Assembly (NCBI GenBank): GCA_039707465.1
Contig: CM077644.1
Coordinates: 143,066,962 to 143,130,961, forward strand
DNA length: 64,000 nucleotides
Origin: Rhabdophis nuchalis
Lineage: Eukaryota > Chordata > Lepidosauria > Squamata > Natricidae
Direction: 5' to 3'
Translations under genes and position numbers: made by a program
Shown: positions 1 through 11,600 of the stretch, in pieces
Position numbering within the stretch: the stretch's first letter is position 1
Layout of the letters: every line of letters starts with the position of its first letter
The notes under the pieces: model-generated
Seen by the model: the letters and a program-made list of their open reading frames with translations, nothing else
Told to the model about the DNA's origin: nothing
Database searches by the model: none

Positions 1-505
1 TGCAGCTCGCGCAGGAGCGGTGTTACATGGGAGAAACTAGAGGCTCCCATAACTACCCGCGTGGCTGCATTCTGGACTAGCTGAAGCCTTCGGGTGCACC
101 TCAAGGGGAGCCCCATGTAGAGAGCATTGCAGTAGTCCAGTCGGGATGTCACGAGGGCATGAGTGACTGTGCAAAGGGCACCCTGATCCAATAGGGGACG
201 CAACTGGTGGACCAGGCGAATCTGGTAAAACGCCCTCCTGGCCACGGCTGTCACTTGATCTTCCATGGACAGCCGGGCATCGAGGAGGATGCCCAAGTTG
301 CGTGCCCCATCCACAGGGGTAAGGTGATCGTCCCCTATGGCCAGTGATGGAGTCAACTGGTTGTACCGGGATGCCGGAAACCACAGCCACTCGGTTTTGG
401 ATGGGTTGAGTCTGAGTCTGTTACTTCCCATCCAGGCCCGCACGGCTTCCAGGCACTGGCACATCACCGCTACGGCATCGTTGGGGTGGTTTGGGGTAGA
501 TATAT
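1..505 (-). mobile_element. CR1-clade (L3-like) LINE, 5'-truncated, continuing off the left edge
   Basis: The - strand matches the reverse transcriptase region of the long LINE at 47763-52790: both carry blocks such as GCTCGCGCAGGAG and GGGGAGCCCCATGTAG in the same order. The copy begins near 505, with the sequence for the ISTPNHPNDAV region, and runs out of the window before its 3' end. Its frame is broken. Confidence 0.85.
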
Positions 506-1571
506 ACAGCTATAGAAAGAAGCATTGCATTTATTTCATTATGGCTCATTTACTTAAATGACATGTTAATATCTTACATGAAGTGCATCCTTTATTCAAG
601 CAAACTTGCACATATATTTGTCCCCTGAGGCCAACCAAATTCCAAATACTTGCTATGTTTATATCTTGCCACTCTCTTTGTTATTTTAAGGATTTTATAG
701 GGGGATTGCTATGTATTCTATTTTTGGGTACAAATGGCAAAGAGAGAAAGCTTAGGGGGAGGGGAAAGCATTAATGTCCCAAACTCATCTGGGATAAGAA
801 ATGATGCTTGGATCACAATTTTATAAGGCAACGTGGAAAATGCAGTGGATTTTGGAAGAATTGGCATAATTGTTGAATATAACATCCGGGGGGGGAGGGG
901 GGGGATTCATTTCCCAGTGTGCCCTGGGAGGATCCCCTCAGTATACAGAATTGCAAACTATTTTTTTTCTGTCTCCACAATCCCCCTTCCTGTGTCTTTG
1001 AAAGCTGTAAACAGATGGCTTTTACTACGTGGTTAATGGACTATATTGCAAATGGATTGTGTAATGGATACTGATGGCCATCAGTTGTCCAAAATGCAAC
1101 AGGAAGGCCTTCCTTTTTGAAAGGACATGCTCCAGAGCTGCTATTTTTCTGTCACCCCTGTCACATTCTGATTTTAGTCTGCCAGTTCCTGCTATGCTGG
1201 GGCCCCTTCTGCACGATGCTTCCAAATGGATAGTTTTCTTCCTGGGTTCCAAATTTCTCTACCTTCCTTGACAAATGAGACATGAAGTAGTAGACCAGGA
1301 TGTGGGAGTCTGCCAGACTGCTAAATTACAAGAGGGGAGGCAATTTGGAAGGAAGGCAGAGTAGGCAGAGCAAAGAGATAGAAACCTTCCCCTCTATTTA
1401 CCACTTCTTCTCCCTTTCTCCATTCTTCTTCTCTTCCAAGTGAGATTCCCAACCATCTTTGCTATGAAGATATGAAATAGTGGCAAAATGGTGTGTATAG
1501 GGAGGGCTGTGCTTGCTCCCCAGGTCCACCTTTGGTTCCAATCACAATTTGGCTATTTTAGCTGCTTAGCA
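506..1571. other. Non-coding intron/intergenic sequence
   Basis: No gene or recognised element. A G-rich run lies at about 886-904. Confidence 0.6.
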
Positions 1572-1706
1572 CAGGGGTCTCCAACCTTTGCAACTTTAAG
1601 TCTGAAGGACTTTGGCTCCCAGAATTCTCCAGCCAGCTTTGCTGGCTGGAGAACTCTGGGAGCTGAAGTCCTTCAGACTTAAAGTTGCAAAGGTTGGAGA
1701 CCCCTG
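1572..1706. mobile_element. Palindromic hAT MITE
   Basis: A near-perfect hairpin: CAGGGGTCTCCAACC at one end, its complement at the other, and arms of about 60 bp meeting around GCCAGCTTTGCTGGC. An exact 8-bp duplication GCTTAGCA flanks it at 1564-1571 and 1707-1714. CAG...CTG ends with 8-bp duplications define hAT elements. No transposase is encoded. Confidence 0.93.
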
Positions 1707-2109
1707 GCTTAGCAGACATTTAAATTCCCAGGCTTTTGTTTGGCTTGACTCTTCTGCAACAGTGACACCTTCTGTGTTTTCAACTGATGCATAGATACAA
1801 ATACATATGCATTCTAGTAATGATTTGGGGGCTCACGCTTACCTGCAGTGGGCTCAACATGGGAATGGGTTAGCTGCTATTTGTGAGAATAAGTGATAGG
1901 ATAGGATTGGAGGGATAAAATAGGTGCTTTTCCCTCAGGACAGGTAATGGTCTGGCAGCCACTACCTTCTTGCCTTCTTTGAGTTGAGTCAGTGCTTTTT
2001 GCCCAAACTTGTGGGGTTGACTTCTTCATGCACTGAGGCTCTATACCTGAAACTTTTGCAATGCAAAAATGTTCCATGGCAAATAAGGAAATACTGTAAT
2101 TCCTTGAAG

Positions 2110-2515
2110 ATTAGGTGTTTGTACTAGTCCCATGGTTAAGGGAATCGACCAGAAGACACCGAAGGTCCTTTCCAACTAGTGGTGGGTTCTGGATTACATT
2201 GCAACCGGTACGGTGCAACAGGGCCAGGCGTCCACTATATGCACGTGTGCAGCATGCGCGCAGTGCGCATATGCATACTTACTGCCCGTGATGCTCCAGC
2301 TGCTCAGCAGAGCATTGCGTAGGTGCTGTACACTCCATGTACGTGTGTGGAAGCCCCAATCAACTCAAATACCATTGAGGACGGGCAGGAGGGTGGGCCC
2401 TCTGGAGCAGTGTACCAGAATGGTACCTGGTGCTCCCAGCAGGCACCAGTACGCCCGTATCGGGGCATATCAGTCATATCCCACCACTGTTTCCAACCCT
2501 ATGATTCTATGGTTT
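2110..2515 (+). mobile_element. CR1 3' tail, split by a hAT insertion
   Basis: The left part reads GAAGGTCCTTTCCAAC and the right part continues TTCCAACCCTATGATTCTATG, the CR1 3' end with its octamer tail. The hAT element at 2177-2489 separates them. Confidence 0.75.
2177..2489. mobile_element. Non-autonomous hAT element (AGTGGTGGGTT ends)
   Basis: Inverted ends are TAGTGGTGGGTT and ATCCCACCACTG, with an exact 8-bp duplication TTTCCAAC at 2169-2176 and 2490-2497. The interior contains CAACCGGTA as in other members of this family. No transposase is present. Confidence 0.88.
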
Positions 2516-2767
2516 TCAATTTGTCTTAATTTGTTCTCTTGCTTCAACTGAGCCAGAATCCAAATGCATTTGATCTTGAAACACAAAGCAATAGGGATAC
2601 ATACTGTGGAGGTTTTTTTGCCTCTGCATCAAATAGGAAATGATGTAAATATAAATTTTGACTCAGATGCTGGAATATTTGTTTTCTTCTGAAGAGAAGG
2701 CCAGAAAAGGATCCTTAAAGTCATCTATCGCTGTTCCTCTATTTCCAATCACATTTTTGCACTAGCT

Positions 2768-2889
2768 CAGGGGTGTCAAACCCACGGCCCAAATGTGTCA
2801 CATGCTGACCATGTCTACCCAGTTTAGTGAAGGGGGGGGAGTCATAATAAGTCACATGATGACAACGTGACCCTGTGAGTTTGACCCTG
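2768..2889. mobile_element. Short hAT MITE (CAGGGGTGTCAAAC family)
   Basis: It starts CAGGGGTGTCAAACC and ends GAGTTTGACCCTG. The flanks CACTAGCT and CACTAACT match at 7 of 8 positions. Confidence 0.85.
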
Positions 2890-3017
2890 CACTAACTGGT
2901 TTTGCTTCCCGATTTGCTTTCTATGCTTTGGAGGCTGAAAGTAGAGGGTGTGGGAGGTATTTGCGGTAGATACCAGCACACACAGGTAAATGGGAAGCAA
3001 TTCTTGATCTTTTAATG

Positions 3018-3190
3018 CAGGGGTCCCCAACCTTTGCAACTTTAAGTCTGAAGGACTTCAGCTCCCAGAATTCTCCAGCCAGCTTTGGAGAAGCTCCAGC
3101 CAGAATTCTCCAGCCAGCTTTTCCCAGAATTCTCCAATTCTGGGAGCTGAAGTCCTTCAGACTTAAATTTGCAAAGGTTGGGGACCCCTG
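3018..3190. mobile_element. Palindromic hAT MITE with expanded centre
   Basis: Same family as 1572-1706. Arms start CAGGGGTCCCCAACC and are complementary at the other end. The centre has extra copies of CCAGAATTCTCCAGCCAG. Flanks TTTTAATG and TTTTATGG match at 6 of 8, so this copy is older. Confidence 0.85.
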
Positions 3191-3198
3191 TTTTATGG

Positions 3199-6100
3199 AA
3201 TATATTTCATGCTATTTTTTTAAAGTTGAAACTATGACCCAGTATACACTGTAAAAATCCTACAAATCTATCCTATTTACCAATTTAAGTATTGAATGAC
3301 CTATTGTTTGATTAAATTGCTCAAATGACATTCTCCAATTTCTAGTGCTTTGCAAAATAAGATTTTATGCATCAGGTTACAGTTGGGGGATGGAGTATCA
3401 AATACCTTTGCAATATTTTTTTCCGGATTGGCAAGAGTTTAATCTTGAGGGTGTTGTTGTCCCATATCCATTTTCCAGCTATTCTTTATTGGAAGTATAA
3501 TATGTCCTAATTTCTGCTCCTAATTGCTCAGAACCAAATTACACAATAAAATGCATTATTGTTCTGCTCACGCTGGTTTGAGATATTGTGGTTAATCAGG
3601 CTTTTTGTATGAGTCCTTCAACCAAATAGTTCATTTCACAAATGCCTGTGTTTCCTGAAGGAAAATGAAATTGCATGTTAACCCAGGTGGATTGCTGGTT
3701 TCACATCCTCCAGTGTAGTAATTGTATAAGATTGTTGTCAATCTGGAAGACATAGAAAGTTATCCCCATTAAATGCAGAATGAGTTGCTTCTATTTAAAT
3801 CAGCTGTGTATTCTGCTGCAGGCTTTGGAACTGCTGAAAATGAGAAGAATAACACATCCTGCAGCAATGGGAAGCTTTCTAATTAAGAAAGTCAGATGAA
3901 GATAGACCTTTTCCAAAGTATATATAGTTTGGTGACTTCTAGACATTTAACAATAATTCTATAAATAATTCTAATAATTCTATAAATGTCTTTACTCTTC
4001 CAGCTGCTCAAGCTTGAGAGGCATTTAATATCACCATTGTGTTGGTTGGGCTTGAATAGACGAGACAGAAATTCAGAGTTTAAGTCTCCATATTCAAACA
4101 TGGAAGGCAGAGAAAGTGAATGCTTACTATTGTTGAATGGATATTTTGTCATAAATGTGAGCCTGAAGCTGAAGAACGTATTTGAGATATTTTTAAGATC
4201 ATGATCTTTGTCAAAAGGCATAGTTTGGTTTGTGGTTCCTTCCTGCATTATTATTCTTTTTTTTTTTTTACTTTGTTTATTCCCTTGAGAGGAAGCTGAA
4301 GCGAACATGATTAATTTAAAGAGGAGATCGGCCATTCAAGAAAACATGCCAGGAAATTCTCTTGGCAAACTTTGCTGGTTGTATTTACATTTTCCTAAAA
4401 AGGAAATGTTGAGACAGAGCCAGGAGTGATGAGAAGAAATTATAATGGGGGATTTGAGATATACTGTATAATACAAAGTGGTTCTTGTATATTAGCTTGG
4501 ATCTGATTGTCAGCTGAGATTGGAATGGTGGCTTTTGTAGAATGATTTTTCAGTTGACAAGATTTGACCTGAGACCATCTCAGCATATCTTCTTGTTTGC
4601 TTGGCTAAATTGTGAGAAAGCCAGATGGCCAGAAAGTTGTCTACTCCAGGTCAGATTCTTTTGGCCATGACCTGCTCCACTGACACTTTTTTGGGAAAAG
4701 TTGAAGCTGCCAGTACTAGAATCTGGCAGCTGCCTTGTTCTGCCAACCTACTTTGTGCCAAAGAAAATTCTTCCCTCGTCTCTAGGAGGCCGTTTCATTT
4801 CTTTTGATTGAACTAGAACATGTGACAAGTTTCCAGAGAAATGGCAAGTAGCATATTTTCATTTTGCAACTCCGTTTACAGATGGTACAATACAGAAAGG
4901 GATCTGCAACTGAGTTGAATTTTCCCCACGCAGTCACTTGCTCAGGCTGCTGCTTTCATTGATGGGAAGCTTTCATATTGCTATATTTCTATACAAGGCT
5001 TTTACTGCTTTGGCAGCGTGTCTCCAATGTGTACTGAATAAATTCATTGCAAGCTTGGGATGCAGCTTATGATCACTTCTGCTGAAGAAGCTACTTGAAT
5101 GAGAAGCAAAATGTTTTCAAGGAAAAATCACCAAGAAAGTCCAGTTATCTTTTGAAAAAGCACCTTTGAGACAACCATGACCTGGATGATTGAGAATCTC
5201 CATAGACATAAGCTGCATCATTTAATTAACACTTTTGTTTAAGCAGCTATTAGCTCACCATTTAGGGGAGGAAGATTAAGCAGCCTCCCAGTGTTCCATT
5301 TAGAATAAGATTTATCCAACAACTCTTTAGAAATATAAATAGAGAATTAGATAGAGTCTTTTTCCATAATTTAGGCAATTTTTAAAAAAAAGGTAAAACT
5401 ATATGCCCCCTTCTTACATAACAGCTTTTTTGTTTAACCTATTGTACTAAGGCTAAAATAAGAATTAAAGTAATTCTAACTTTTTTTGGAGAAGAAAAAA
5501 AGCTAAATGGGAATCCTCTCTTTCAATAGGGCATTTTCAAGCTAAAATATAACTAAACTTGAATGCTATTATGAGTTGTATTTTTAAAAAAGTAATATGC
5601 AGTTGTAACTTTGGTATTGATTAGCCCTCTGCTTGATACAAAATTGTAAACTGATAATTCTGCAAATGAATTAATCCACACACAAATTTGGCTTTTTAAA
5701 AAATATTACCAGAGATAATGGCTAGAACTAACTGCATGTGTTTTGCTGCAGAGACTTTGTATAGAGAAATGTAACAGGAAGAGCTATAAACTGTCATTTG
5801 AGACTATAAAAACTCTTTCTCAATCCATTTAAAAGATCTCTTTGGTATCCATCTTAAGTAATTTGTGTTAGAAATAAATAATTCTTCCCCTATGTAACTG
5901 ATTTTCCAGTTCAACATTTTATCCATTCTGGGATGTTATTATGGTTTGTCTTTGCTGAATCTACACAAACAGAAATGGAAACATGTCTCCATTTGCAAAA
6001 CATACCTCTAATAATTCTGCTGCTTCAAAATTCATACAGTATTTAAGGGAATCTTGTGAAAGTGACTTCCTAATTCTGCCCCGCTCTTATTATTTTGCTT

Positions 6101-7365
6101 ATTTACTGAACCACAGTAAACAGTGGCCACAATCATATGGTTGACTAGTTCTCTGAAGAGAGTTAATTGGAAGGAGAGAATGGTAATTTCATCCAATCCT
6201 TCACTGTCTTAAAGGGTATTTTCATTGCTGTGTAATTTTTGCCAAGGTCATAAACCTTTCCATTACATTTCAAGTTCGACAAATGTAGAACTGGATTGTA
6301 ATTTAGAAACTCCCAAAATGTACATTTTATTTTTAGTAATCTGTGAAAACAACTCATGGAGAAAAAATATATATGCACTTGCTAAGAGTTGACACTGTTT
6401 TGATGGCACAGTCAATCAATCAATGAAAACAACCACAAGAACAAAACAAAGGGTTCTGTCAGATCTCTCTTTTAGTTGTATTTGGGACTAATCTGGTATT
6501 ATAAAGAGTACGGTGTTATTAATTTTTTTTATCACTTTCAATATAACTATCTTGAACATTTCTATTTATCTTTAGTACTCTTTTTTTCTGCTGAAGATTG
6601 CCAAATCCTGCTCTGGCTCTACTCTGCTTCTTGTCACACCATCCAGGCGTGGCCAGAAAATGGTTCTGTGGAATAAACAGGACAATACTACTCTTAACCC
6701 TTTTAAAAAAACCTGACAGTTGTGTTTCTTCATTGGTTAACAAAACAGAGGAGAGGAAGAATGGAAAAAGTTAAGGGTGATGACATTGAGAACAAACACA
6801 GTTGACATATAGAGGATCTTTTGTTTTGCTTACGAATATAATAAATATGATCTAGCTATTTGTGTGATGCCAGGCTCTTTTATTAAAGTAATTGTAAACA
6901 TTAAAATATTATCTAAATAATTTTTATTGGGAAGCTGGTTTTTCATTCCTCCCTCTGTAAAGGAGGCTTGCGGGCATTGTTCCTCCTTGGACAACATCTG
7001 AACTACTGTGTATGTTTTAACAACATTCACGTAACTGAATGGGAAGAAGAGACAAGTCTTTTCGCAAGACTTATGAAAATGAGCATCCTCCTCCAACACG
7101 ATGAACTGCTGTCTGGGGGGGGGGCATCTTAGGAGCACCCCCAATGTTCTGAGAAAACTCCAGGTTTTGGAAGGCTGATGCATAGCAAAGTAAAATTCTT
7201 TGCTGTGTGTCTGTTTTCTCTCTTCCCATAGTTTGAAGGGAAGTTCATTGAAACGCAAAATGAGCACATTCCTTTCATATAAACTTTATGGTTGGTCTTA
7301 ACTATAAGCCAAACTGGACAGAAAACTGACAAATTGTAGGTTTATGTGAGTATGTGGTGTTGTAT
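3199..7365. other. AT-rich intron or upstream sequence without recognised genes
   Basis: Open frames here, such as 3892-4335 on the - strand, show no family signature. B4GALT1 exon 2 was looked for and not found. Confidence 0.6.
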
Positions 7366-7634
7366 ATGTTGCCCAGGGGTGCGTTACTGCCGGTTCGCAA
7401 CCCGCATGCCAGATGTGTGCAGTGCACGTGTGCGCTGTTCAATATAAATTGTTCTTTGCGCATGCACAGAACAATTTACAATGAACTGCACGCGCAGTCA
7501 CTAAAATCTAAAATGGCGGCGGCCTAGTGGCAGTGAGGGAACTGGTTTGGGGGGGGTGTGGCAGGCCTGGGTCACTGCCAGTTCTGTGACCCAGGCCTGA
7601 ATTCCACTAACGGCTCAGCTGAACCGGGTCAAAC

Positions 7635-8384
7635 CAGTAGCGTAGCGTGGGTTGTCAGCACCCGGGGCAAGGCAAGTAATTTGCGCCCCCTGGTGGAGCA
7701 CGGCAGGACGACCCGGACAGGGCCCCGGGTGTCCGGGAAGCGGGTAGGCGCCTTGGTCATGGTGGTGAGCCGGGTACTGATCTGGTTGGGTGTCCGAGAA
7801 GCGGGGGCAGCGGCGGCGGCGTCCGTGCCGGGGGAGGCGGTGAGCTCCCCGCTCTTGGGCGGCGTGGTGGGCTGCTTGGAAAGGAAGAAGGGGTCCTGCT
7901 CGATGCCTTTGGAATCCATGAGCTCGGTGGGCAGGTACTCTTGCACGGACCCCACCACGATCCACTTGAGCAGCATCAGGCTGAGCCCCAGGCCCACGAA
8001 GCCGATGAAGAGGGGCACGACGCAGAGCCACGTCTGCTGTCGGTTCCACACTAGGCAGTCGCCGCAGCGCACCTCCCGCCCCGCTGCCTCGGGCCCTCCA
8101 TCGCCTGCCGCAGGGGCCCCGCCCGCCGCCACCCCCTCCTCGGCAGCGGCTGCGGCACCCGGCGGCGAGGCGACCCCTTCGCTCATCTTTCTCGGTGCCT
8201 TTCTAGCCCTCCCCCGGGGGGAAGCAGCAGCATCGAGGACGGGGAGGGTGCAGCATGCGGAGCGGCGGGGAAGCGAGAAACGGGAAGGGGGGAGAGGAGG
8301 GGTGCAGGAAGATCCGACGGCGCCCCCCCAGATGTTGCGCCCGGTGCGGCCGGGCCCCCCTGCACCCCCCACGCTACGCCTCTG
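7635..8384. mobile_element. Nested hAT-like element carrying an NRG3 exon fragment
   Basis: Ends are CAGTAGCGTAGCGTGGG and the complement of CAGAGGCGTAGCGTGGG (15 of 17 match). The 8-bp duplication GGTCAAAC is exact at 7627-7634 and 8385-8392. Roughly 65-75 bp at each end look like transposon. The GC-rich middle, about 7700-8310, is host-gene sequence from NRG3. No transposase is seen, so it must have moved in trans. This fits a transposon that has captured a gene fragment (Pack-type). Confidence 0.9.
7713..8186 (-). pseudogene. NRG3: Captured fragment of neuregulin 3 first coding exon
   Basis: The ATG is at 8184-8186 and the frame stays open leftwards for about 158 matching residues. It starts MSEGVASPPG, then an Ala/Gly-rich stretch, then the strongly conserved block WNRQQTWLCVVPLFIGF leading into a hydrophobic segment (residues about 53-79), LLKWIVVGSV, DPFFLSK, and ISTRLTTMTKAPTRFP. 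This is the N-terminal cytoplasmic part, internal membrane segment and start of the Ser/Thr-rich ectodomain of NRG3 as known in vertebrates. The EGF domain is not present. About 120 bp upstream of the ATG may be captured 5' UTR. No stop or frameshift was found, which suggests recent capture. I call it a pseudogene fragment because it lacks the receptor-binding domain and lies inside a transposon. Confidence 0.88.
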
Positions 8385-8511
8385 GGTCAAACTGGCAGCA
8401 ATCCACCTCTGATGTTGCCTCTGATGAAGGCCCTGGTTGGTACGGTAATAAATAGGAAACACCAACTAGTCTTTTGAAGGCTCATAACAATTCTCCCTTT
8501 TCTTACATTAG

Positions 8512-8699
8512 GATGGAGAAGAAACATTTAACCGTGCAAAGCTTCTGAATATAGGCTTCACAGAAGCTTTGAAAGAATATGATTATGACTGCTTTGTATT
8601 TAGTGATGTTGACCTAATCCCGATGGATGACAGAAATATCTATAAGTGTTACGACCAGCCCAGGCACCTCTCTGTATCTATGGATAAATTTGGATTTCG
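8512..8699 (+). CDS. B4GALT1: B4GALT1 exon 3 (188 bp)
   Basis: The acceptor is a pyrimidine-rich tract ending in ATTAG at 8511, and the donor is GTAAG at 8700. The reading frame starts at the first base and ends with two bases of an Arg codon. It encodes DGEETFNRAKLLNIGF onwards, including FSDVDLIPMDD, where the DVD motif binds Mn2+ and UDP-galactose. A nested transposon with its target duplication ends at 8419, so only 92 bp of older intron sequence lies between it and this exon. Confidence 0.95.
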
Positions 8700-11600
8700 G
8701 TAAGAAGTTGGTTGTTTACACTTAGCATAAAACATATACCAATATGAGTGAATTACTGGGAGTTGGTGGCAAATGAATATAATAAATAATCTCTAGTCAT
8801 GGGGATCAGGAAGCCATAATATGACCATATCTACACTTGCATTATACTATTGGAAGGAGGGCAGATTTTGTGTTGCATGTTCTCTGTTGGGACTCAAACC
8901 AATATTTAGGGGGATCTTGGAAGTGATTTTTTTTTAGATATAGCTTGTGCCACAACTAAATCTGGCATCTGTTCTAATGACACTCTAATTATTCTTACTT
9001 TTTTTAAGTGTCCAGTCTAGCTTCCAACCTTATATTCCCATCTAAGTGCTAACCAGTCCCTACCTTACCTTCTGAGCTTGCCCTCTGAGCTCAGATAAGG
9101 TTACCTAGATGCTGCTGACAGTTCAGTTAAGCTTGAATAATAGTATGTGTATACAGATGCAAATACATATGTGTGTCTATAAAATGTATTAACGGAGACA
9201 CACATCTATAAATATATATATATGTTTATATGTAGCATAATAATATAAATGTAATGAAAAACTTTTTTTTACAAAATTAAAACTACAGAAAAATGAAAAA
9301 ATATATTGAAAAGTGAAAAAGATATAAAGATAGGAAAGAAAAACAGAAAAAAGTGAACAACAATATGCTGTAGATCCAGAAAAAAGAAATATTTGAAGAA
9401 GCAATTTATGGTCTTTGTATCAGGTATACACATAACTAGTACTGTTTCCATCCTCTCAAAATACAGAATTATTCTTCCTATTTAATAAACCTATAAAAAT
9501 GAACCATAGAGCTCATTTTTTTTCATTTTCATCAAAATCTCCATAAAAGATTTCCAGTCTTTTAAAAAAAGGAGTTATGTCTCCTTCCAACTTGAAAAAT
9601 GGTTTTAATGAATTCTGAACTCAGATTTCAGAAAACACAGACTTATATATTGGCACAGAAAAGTTTACAGGCGTCCGATGCGACATGTTACTTTTTCTGA
9701 TCACATCTATCTAGAATTGTGACTAGAGACATAATCCAAGCTTCTCTGTGATCGCATGAATTTAAACGAACAATTTATCTTTGTCTCTTCCAGCTTACCT
9801 TACAATCAGTATTTTGGAGGTGTGTCTGCTTTAAGTAAGGAGCAATTCCAAAAAATCAATGGGTTTCCCAATAATTATTGGGGCTGGGGTGGTGAAGATG
9901 ATGACATTTATAACAGGTAAGATCTCTCATCTTTTTAATTAATGTTGAATTTGGGTCTTGGTATGTTATTTAGTTTTGGGAGTTGTGCCCGGTACAGTAG
10001 TTTCTCTCTGTGCCATTTGTTGATTTACCGTTTCTTCTTATACTGCTCTGGTATGTAGCCTTATGGGTACAAGAATGCAAATCCAGAATTGGTCTTTAAG
10101 AAATATTTGCATGTGAAGAGTTTGTCTTGACAAATATGGCTACGGTAGCCTAAGGAATTTCAAGGCCTTCAAGCCATCTTTGACTTAGAGCAGCAATCAT
10201 TCACAGCCCAAATGTGGACAAAAGAGCCAGTATCAATTTAGTTCAGATTATCATCTCTGGAGGCTACTAATTTGCTTAGAAACTAGAGTTGAGAATGCCT
10301 ATAATCCATGTACAATAAAGCTTGATTTAATTAAGCTGTGCTTTTCTGTGTGGTGCTGCCCCTATCATTGTCCATTATCATTTCTGAGTACCAATCTAGA
10401 AGGGGGTTGTAGAAGATACATTTATTTTTCAAATACTAGTCCACCCCTCTCCTATTAAGTGCATCTATTTCTCTCACCCTGACAGTGTATCATCTAGGAG
10501 CCTTGTTGACACTATAATAAATGGCAAGAGGTTTTCATATTTGCCCCGGTGTCAGTTTCTTACCTGCTAGTGAAATGAGTTTCTGTCTTTTAAAATGATC
10601 TCCCTGCCTTGTATTCTCTTTTCTTCAAGATGCAGGTTTGATACAACTGAGAATCGTCTACCCTGACCCATTTCTTAAACAAATCTATCTCTTGCTTAAA
10701 ATAAAATTATTGCTTATGTTAGTATTTATAGCTGTTGGGCTATGTGCAAATTCTGAAATCAAGATATCATAAGGTTTTTTAAATTTTTATTTTCATTAGG
10801 ACGAGAAATGAATAGAAAAGCAGAACTTCCATATAACTTAGCACAGATTCAAGATCCAGAATGTCCATTTTAAAATAGACCTGTGATCAACAAGATGCTG
10901 GACTTTCACAAAACTTAAGTCCTTTCCATTTAGATCTTTAGTTCAATGCCCATTATGATTGTATATCAAGCAAGTCACATAAAAACAGTAACTCATAACC
11001 ATGCATGTCATGTAGAAGCTGGAAAAGTCCTTGAAACCTGCACAGAAAATGTAGGAATGTTACAGGACATCCGTGTGGCGATCAATTATACTGTAGGATG
11101 GGTAGACTTTCAGTATCTTTATGTTCAGAGTATCTTTCTGAATTCCTTATAGTTGGAATATTCACTTGAGATTTCAAGCTGACACATGCACAGGATGTTT
11201 ACTAAGGGCTCATTATTTTGGTGAGGGGGGTTCTTACTGATTTTATTGCACAACAACCTTGGCTTTATATTTTATTGTGTAATCCAACTAAAATATCACA
11301 ATAGAGGTGAGGTGGTAGGGGCAGGGAAAAGAACTTGGTTGGAGAGTTATTTAAAAATGTTCTTCTAACCATAAGCAAAGTGCTGAAAGAATACTACTCT
11401 TTGGTGCATATGCTCTCAGTGTACATAAAAAGATGAATATATATTGCCTTTTTATGTACATTGAGAGTATATATACCAAAGACAAATTCCTTGCGTGTTC
11501 AATCACACTTGGAGAGTTCTATTCTATTCTATTCTGTTCTGTTCTGTTCTATTCTGAATCAGCTGCATATGTGAACCTGCTCCTTGTTTGCTCTGGAATA

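Larger units (their letters stand above)
7374..8411. mobile_element. Outer hAT MITE (CAGGGGTGCG...CACCTCTG), host of the nested NRG3-carrying element
   Basis: Ends are CAGGGGTGCGTTACTGC and GCAGCAATCCACCTCTG, with an exact 8-bp duplication ATGTTGCC at 7366-7373 and 8412-8419. Without the insert at 7635-8384 and its extra target copy it is about 272 bp, the same size as the related copy at 40227-40498, which lies in the opposite orientation. Both copies share the CGCATGCGCA-type interior around AACAATTTACA. Confidence 0.93.

Noticed and set aside
3892..4335. 147-codon - strand frame
   Set aside because: AT-rich, low-complexity composition and no family signature.
7558..8412. 284-codon + strand frame over the NRG3 region
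   Set aside because: It is the antisense shadow of the GC-rich NRG3 fragment and has no recognisable domain.
1..8511. B4GALT1 exon 2 or exon 1
   Set aside because: No sequence encoding the expected IIPFRNR / WLYYLHP-type motifs was found; these exons should lie upstream.
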